Of a DNA stretch of 64,000 bases, positions 59,748-64,000 are shown piece after piece. Position 1 is the stretch's first letter, and the number at the start of each line of letters is the position of its first letter. Location of the stretch: contig CAZXUI010000010.1 of the NCBI GenBank assembly GCA_964643885.1, forward strand, positions 18,456 to 82,455, given 5' to 3'. The DNA is from CAADGL01 sp964643885 (GTDB taxonomy: Bacteria; Planctomycetota; Phycisphaerae; UBA1845; Fen-1342). The position numbers and the translations under genes are program-made. The notes under the pieces were generated by a model that saw only the letters and a program-made list of their open reading frames with translations, did no database searches and was not told where the DNA came from.

Positions 59748-62700
59748 CTAGTCGTCGTAGCGGGCGTTGAAGTAGGCGCTGGTGCGCTCGGCGATGAGGG
59801 CGGGCTTGCCGGCGGAGTCGATCGTCGTGAAGAACTCGCCCGGATCGATGATGCCGTTGTTGTTGGTGTCGCTGTGCACCAGCCGCGGCAGCAGGTTGCT
59901 GCGGTCGACGGTGAGCTGCGAGCGAATGCTGCGCTGCGGGTCCTCGCGGTCCATCAGCGACACGTAGATGGTGAACGTGTTGCTGCGGGTGGTGAGGAAG
60001 TGGGTGTCCAGCAGCGCCATGAGGCTGACGGCCTTCATGAAGTCGCCGTGGTAGACGGCGGGCAGGCCGGTCGTGCCGTCGATGCCGCGGCCGAGCGGAG
60101 CGAGCGGCTGTTCGTATGGCGGCGCGGACGAGCCGCCGGGCACAGTGATGTTGGAAGGCGGCGTGGCGTCCATGCCGATCACATTGACCAGCTCACCGAG
60201 CGAGAGGAAGCCGCGGCGTTTTTCGCCGGTCTGGCCGCGGATGGGGGCGTACTTTCCACCGGCGAAGCGGTACTGATACTCGCCGGTGACGACGGCGTTG
60301 CGGTAGTGGGCCGTGCGGAAGCGGAAGGCGTAGGGGTCGCCGGGCTTGACGTAGGCGATTCCGTCGCGATAGGCGGCGATGGACTGGGCCAGCCAGGAGC
60401 CGAGGCGATACCAGCGCTGGCCGCCGCCGACGTTGACGAGCTGGACGTAGCCGCCGTTGGAGCCTTGCGAGGGAACTTCGTCGCCGAGCCGGAAGGCGCC
60501 GGGGAAGCGGACGTTGTCGAATGGCACCGGAACGGCGTGGCTGTTGGGACTGCTCGGGTCCGCACGGCCGAAGAGAACGCCGGAGGTCTCATTGAAAAAC
60601 GCGGGCGACGCCTGGTCGAGACGCCGGCGCTCGGTCGTGTTGGGTACGGAGAGATTCGGACCGAGCACGGGCAGACTCGCCAGGACGAACCACGGCGCGG
60701 CGTTGACGTTGATCCGGCCGGGGACGTTGAGCGGATCGATGTCGTCGGCGTTGCCCGGGACGTTGTCCTCGCCGGCGGGGTTGATCGTGGTGAAGTAGTC
60801 GAACACGAGCAGGCCCCAGGGCAGCTCGCCGTGCTCGTCCCAGTAGCTGTCGGGCTTGGTGTTGAACGTCTGCTCCGAGAAGATCGGCATGTGGCCGAAG
60901 TCGGCAGGGTAGAAGTTGCCGGCGACGGCGGGGTTCACACTGTAGTTCCCGTGCTGGAAGGCCTGCGTGAGGGCCTCGGTGATCGGCACGCCGAGCGAGG
61001 CGCCGGCCGTATAGGTGTGCGCGAAGCGCGGCACGAAGAGCAGGAAGCCCGGCGTGGGGAAGGATTCCGGCCGGCGGGCGCCGTGGATCAGCAGTTGGTT
61101 CCGCGGCACATTGCCGGTCGGCATGGCGTTCATCGTGTAGAGCGGGACGGTCGGGGCGAAGCGAGACGCGGCGGCCAGTGCTGGACTTGCATCAGGCTGC
61201 TCGGGCTCACTGCTGAACGTCGTCTCGAACGGGTACTGCGCGAACGGCATGGTGCCGATTGGCACGCCGATCGGCTGCCCCCGGCCCGACGATTCTCGAT
61301 AACCGTCCGGGCTGCCAATGCCGTGACGCTTGTTGGGGTCGGTTCCGATCAGCATGCGCCAGCGAGCGGGCGGGATGAAGGTATTGAACTCCTGCGGACC
61401 AAAATACAGGTCGGTATTGCAGTCGCGCCATACCGTCGCCCACCACGTATCGTCGTCATCGACTGAACGCTCCGTCGCCAGATCGAGCTCGATGCTGTCG
61501 ATCATATGCCAGCGCGCCCCGGACGGACCTCCGGCGAGGCCGCGGCGCCAGAGCCGAATGGTCAAATCGCCGTTCGTCGGACCCAGATCGGGCACCGGCC
61601 GCGTAATGTGGTTCGGCGTGACGGCCTGGAAGAAGTTACTTGAGCCGATGAAGGCAAAGCTCATGAAGCTGCGGCCGCGGAGACGCCGCTGATCGTCCGG
61701 GCCCGGGCTCGTCCAAACCTGGCCATAAGCAGCGGGGTCGAGAACGTGCAGATTGGTAATGTCGCCGACAGCCGGATCGTACTCTGAATTGAAGCTGATC
61801 GCGAACTGCGGCAGGTAGAGCGCGTGCGGGTCCGCCCGGAAAACCTGACCGCTGCTGCCGACGACCGGGTCGTTCGGATTGTAGAGCTCCACGATAACCG
61901 AGAGCTGTTCGTCGTTCTCCTCCGGTTCGTTGTCGAAAACGCCGACCTGCGTGATAAACGGCTGCGGCGTGTAGCCGATGAACTGCTTGCCCGCGGCGTT
62001 GGCGGCGATGACGGTGTCAATCGCGCCGGCCTCCGTGCCGCTCGAAATCCGCGGCGCGGCGAAGGCCACCGTGTTGACCGCCAGGTGCCACGCCTGGTCA
62101 TCCAGGGCGCTCGGTACGGCCGGGAAGGAGCCGGTGCCGCTGAGCGGGTTGACGCCGCGGAGCATGTCGCGGTAGTAGCCGGCCAGCTCGGCGACGATCT
62201 GCGACCCGCGGCCGCCGGCCAGGAAAACGCCATTGACGTCAAAGGCTTCAGAGATCTTGCCCAGGTAGAACTTCTGAGCGCCGCGCGGCAGGCCAAGCGA
62301 ACCGGCCGCGAACCCGTCGGTCTGCACACGGGCCAGATCGTCGCTGGCCGTCGTCGCGGTCAGCAGGTGACGCCGGTCGTAGCTGGTCAGGCCGCCCGCG
62401 GCGTTATTGCCGGCGCCGCCGGTGTTGTAGAGCTGCGTATCGAGCCGGGCACGAGCGGCCCAGCGCTTCGCGTCGGTGTTCGGCGTCGGCTCGCCGACGT
62501 TGAAGCGCTGCCAGACCTCCGCACGGCCGAGGCCGGCGATGCCCTGCTGCTGAACCGACATCGTGGCCGGATACTCTTCCTCGAACTCGCGCAGGACGAG
62601 CGGGACGGGGGCATCCTCGCGCGTGGTCTGGCTCTCGGAGTAGACCGGCAGCAGACCGCCGCGGCGGCGCAGCAGCGGCTCGACGGCGGCCGCCTCGTCC

Positions 62701-63674
62701 GCAAGCTGGTTGAAGCGTGCGTCGAACGAGGTCGGATCGAGCTGCGCGCCGTCGGGCTTCTTGATCAGGTTGAACATGGCGGCGGTGAAGTACCAGTTCC
62801 AGGGCGTGCCGGCATAGCCCGGGGGCTGAGACGCCTGGAGCGGGACCAGGCCGCCGTGCGGCACGACGCGGACGGCGACGTCGTAGCGCCGCAGCTCGTA
62901 GTAGCGCTTCCACAGCTCGTCGAACGTCGTCGTCGCGCCATCGGGCACCAGGCCGCTGGTGAAGAGCGGGCCCCACCCGCCCGGATGACCCGGATACAAC
63001 GCGTTGGGCGGATAGTTGACCACGCGCGGCGGGCGGATCGGAACGCCGGCGATGTTGTTGGCGATCTCGGCCGCGCGAAGCGTGGCGTAGAAGCTGCTGT
63101 CGGGAACGCCGTCGCCGTCGGCGTCCATGAAGGCGACGCGCGCGTTCTGGGTGAGGTCGGTCGTGCCCATGGCCCAGGCGGCCGGATCGGCATCGAGCAT
63201 GAGCTCCATGACCCAGGGCTGCGTCAGGGCGGGGCTGACCAACTCGAGCGAACTGATGGCCGCATAGCGCGTCTCGATCAGCGGCGCGAGCGACGTGTTG
63301 CCGTACATCTGGGCGATCCACGGCCGGGCGACTGTGACCGTCGGGTCGCTGACCGGATCGACCGACGCCTGGAAGATCGCCCCGCGATAGCCGGGGATGT
63401 CCTCCCAGGTCACGCCGGTGCTGTGATCGAGCACGCGGCTGTTCGGGTCGCTCGGGTCGAGCCACTGCTCGCGGAGCATGGAGAGCACGAGATCGTTGAC
63501 GGCCCGCAGGGCGGCTTCGCCGTCGCGGCCGGCGCGGACATCCTCAAACGCGACCCGGTCGAAGCGGGCGAGGCTGAGGAAACCGGTCACGATGACGAAC
63601 AGCAACGCCAGGACGCTGACCACCATCAGGAGGATCGTCGCCCGGCGCTTGCGATCGGCCACAACTCGAATCAT
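59748..63674 (-). CDS. Very large prepilin/PilX-like exported protein, unknown function
   Basis: 1308 residues from the ATG at 63674. The N-terminus is a short basic segment and one hydrophobic helix (RRATILLMVVSVLALLFVIVTGFLSLARF), as in type IV pilus minor proteins of the PilX/GspK kind, but without the canonical GFTLIE. The extracellular part has no clear repeats; it carries EF-hand-like loops DADGDGVPD (~170) and DTNNNGIIDPGE near the C-terminus, plus INVNAAPWFVLASLPVLG, a segment seen in GspK-like helix-hairpin-helix domains. A neighbour upstream on the same strand (partial) ends 219 bp before it. Role as a giant pseudopilin is inferred. Confidence 0.7.
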   Translation of the reverse strand: MIRVVADRKRRATILLMVVSVLALLFVIVTGFLSLARFDRVAFEDVRAGRDGEAALRAVNDLVLSMLREQWLDPSDPNSRVLDHSTGVTWEDIPGYRGAIFQASVDPVSDPTVTVARPWIAQMYGNTSLAPLIETRYAAISSLELVSPALTQPWVMELMLDADPAAWAMGTTDLTQNARVAFMDADGDGVPDSSFYATLRAAEIANNIAGVPIRPPRVVNYPPNALYPGHPGGWGPLFTSGLVPDGATTTFDELWKRYYELRRYDVAVRVVPHGGLVPLQASQPPGYAGTPWNWYFTAAMFNLIKKPDGAQLDPTSFDARFNQLADEAAAVEPLLRRRGGLLPVYSESQTTREDAPVPLVLREFEEEYPATMSVQQQGIAGLGRAEVWQRFNVGEPTPNTDAKRWAARARLDTQLYNTGGAGNNAAGGLTSYDRRHLLTATTASDDLARVQTDGFAAGSLGLPRGAQKFYLGKISEAFDVNGVFLAGGRGSQIVAELAGYYRDMLRGVNPLSGTGSFPAVPSALDDQAWHLAVNTVAFAAPRISSGTEAGAIDTVIAANAAGKQFIGYTPQPFITQVGVFDNEPEENDEQLSVIVELYNPNDPVVGSSGQVFRADPHALYLPQFAISFNSEYDPAVGDITNLHVLDPAAYGQVWTSPGPDDQRRLRGRSFMSFAFIGSSNFFQAVTPNHITRPVPDLGPTNGDLTIRLWRRGLAGGPSGARWHMIDSIELDLATERSVDDDDTWWATVWRDCNTDLYFGPQEFNTFIPPARWRMLIGTDPNKRHGIGSPDGYRESSGRGQPIGVPIGTMPFAQYPFETTFSSEPEQPDASPALAAASRFAPTVPLYTMNAMPTGNVPRNQLLIHGARRPESFPTPGFLLFVPRFAHTYTAGASLGVPITEALTQAFQHGNYSVNPAVAGNFYPADFGHMPIFSEQTFNTKPDSYWDEHGELPWGLLVFDYFTTINPAGEDNVPGNADDIDPLNVPGRINVNAAPWFVLASLPVLGPNLSVPNTTERRRLDQASPAFFNETSGVLFGRADPSSPNSHAVPVPFDNVRFPGAFRLGDEVPSQGSNGGYVQLVNVGGGQRWYRLGSWLAQSIAAYRDGIAYVKPGDPYAFRFRTAHYRNAVVTGEYQYRFAGGKYAPIRGQTGEKRRGFLSLGELVNVIGMDATPPSNITVPGGSSAPPYEQPLAPLGRGIDGTTGLPAVYHGDFMKAVSLMALLDTHFLTTRSNTFTIYVSLMDREDPQRSIRSQLTVDRSNLLPRLVHSDTNNNGIIDPGEFFTTIDSAGKPALIAERTSAYFNARYDD

Positions 63675-63892
63675 GCGTCACCAACCGGGCCGCAATCCGC
63701 GGCCTTCCAGCTTCATTATGGCAGGAGCGTCAAACCGCCCAACCGTCCCGGACGGGTTGCAGCTCCTCATAAAATAAGAACTTACAGTCGCGGCCAGGGG
63801 GCCGATGCAATGCGAACTCGGTGCGAACCGGCCGCGGCCGGCCGCGAGCCCGGCCGATGCGGGCCGGCGGGCGACCGCGCGGTTATCGGTCG

Positions 63893-64000
63893 TCAGTCGA
63901 ACCAGTGGACGAGGCTCCGCTCCACCGGCTGCGGCAGTCGGCCGAGACGGTCGTACACCCTGACGGTCACGCGAATGGCGTAGGGCCACATGCGGACGCG
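63893..64000 (-). CDS. C-terminal end of an upstream protein (partial)
   Basis: The minus-strand frame is open from base 64000 to a TGA at 63893-63895, giving the last 35 residues, including WPYAIRVTVRVYDRLGRLP. This is like the ends of planctomycete prepilin-type (GspJ/PilW-like) proteins. It is upstream of and co-oriented with the 1308-aa gene, so they may form one pseudopilin operon. Too little is visible for a firm name. Confidence 0.5.
   Translation of the reverse strand, partial: RVRMWPYAIRVTVRVYDRLGRLPQPVERSLVHWFD

Noticed and set aside
61824..63983. 719-codon plus-strand open frame opposite the 1308-aa gene
   Set aside because: The composition is that of an antisense frame, with no domain, and the minus-strand protein has a clear membrane helix and EF-hand-like loops.

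Overview
The window is about 64 kb of GC-rich DNA that looks like a Planctomycetota chromosome, probably Phycisphaerae-like. The signs are a dockerin-type tail on a HAF-repeat protein, prepilin-like proteins encoded away from pilus operons, a PQQ-type beta-propeller, an ECF sigma factor near a membrane Ser/Thr kinase with TPRs, a fused NagB/PIG-L enzyme and a shortened GlmU. One 100-base run of N (47386-47485) marks a scaffold join. Almost every base is covered by spurious antisense or shifted ORFs because of the GC content. The calls below rest on protein motifs, ribosome binding sites and gene order.

Layout. 1-7.4 kb: end of an FtsX-type ABC permease, a PQQ-like propeller, a YqiJ-like/flotillin pair, and a convergent GT4 glycosyltransferase. 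7.8-22.7 kb: a coherent amino-sugar (N-acetylhexosamine) locus. It has a BACON/HAF lipoprotein, a secreted TIM-barrel glycosidase-like protein, a NagB-PIG-L fusion, a DeoR regulator, a sodium:solute symporter, a GH20 hexosaminidase, a NahK/AmgK-like anomeric kinase overlapping a nucleotidyltransferase, and a Tat-exported GH109 enzyme. Together these could release, import, activate and catabolise GlcNAc or GalNAc. 22.7-30.7 kb: an ECF sigma factor, two SRPBCC proteins, a Ser/Thr kinase, an S9 peptidase and a GNAT protein. 31-38 kb: the housekeeping run glmU-prs-rplY-pth-rpsF-ssb-rpsR-rplI-dnaB with tRNA-Gln upstream.

38.6-41.5 kb: a lower-GC accessory cluster (MauE-like protein, unknown secreted protein, 12-Cys small exported protein, prepilin-like protein). 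41.8-49.4 kb: a membrane protein, an orphan TssE, a DUF4139 protein, an unknown membrane-anchored protein and an isobutyryl-CoA-mutase-type subunit. 49.7-52.5 kb: dnaX-ybaB-recR, where dnaX carries an A10 slippery tract. 52.7-56.5 kb: HAF-dockerin and FG-GAP proteins and a lipoprotein hydrolase. 56.9-64 kb: fused FTCD, TsaB, a 1308-aa prepilin-like protein, and the tail of its upstream neighbour.

Two observations stand out. First, a mosaic family of intergenic hairpin modules sits at the 3' ends of at least seven genes, and two of the modules carry compensatory base changes. Second, the A10 tract in dnaX is followed by early stops in both other frames, which predicts tau and gamma forms from one gene. 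The amino-sugar locus is the largest multi-gene functional unit.
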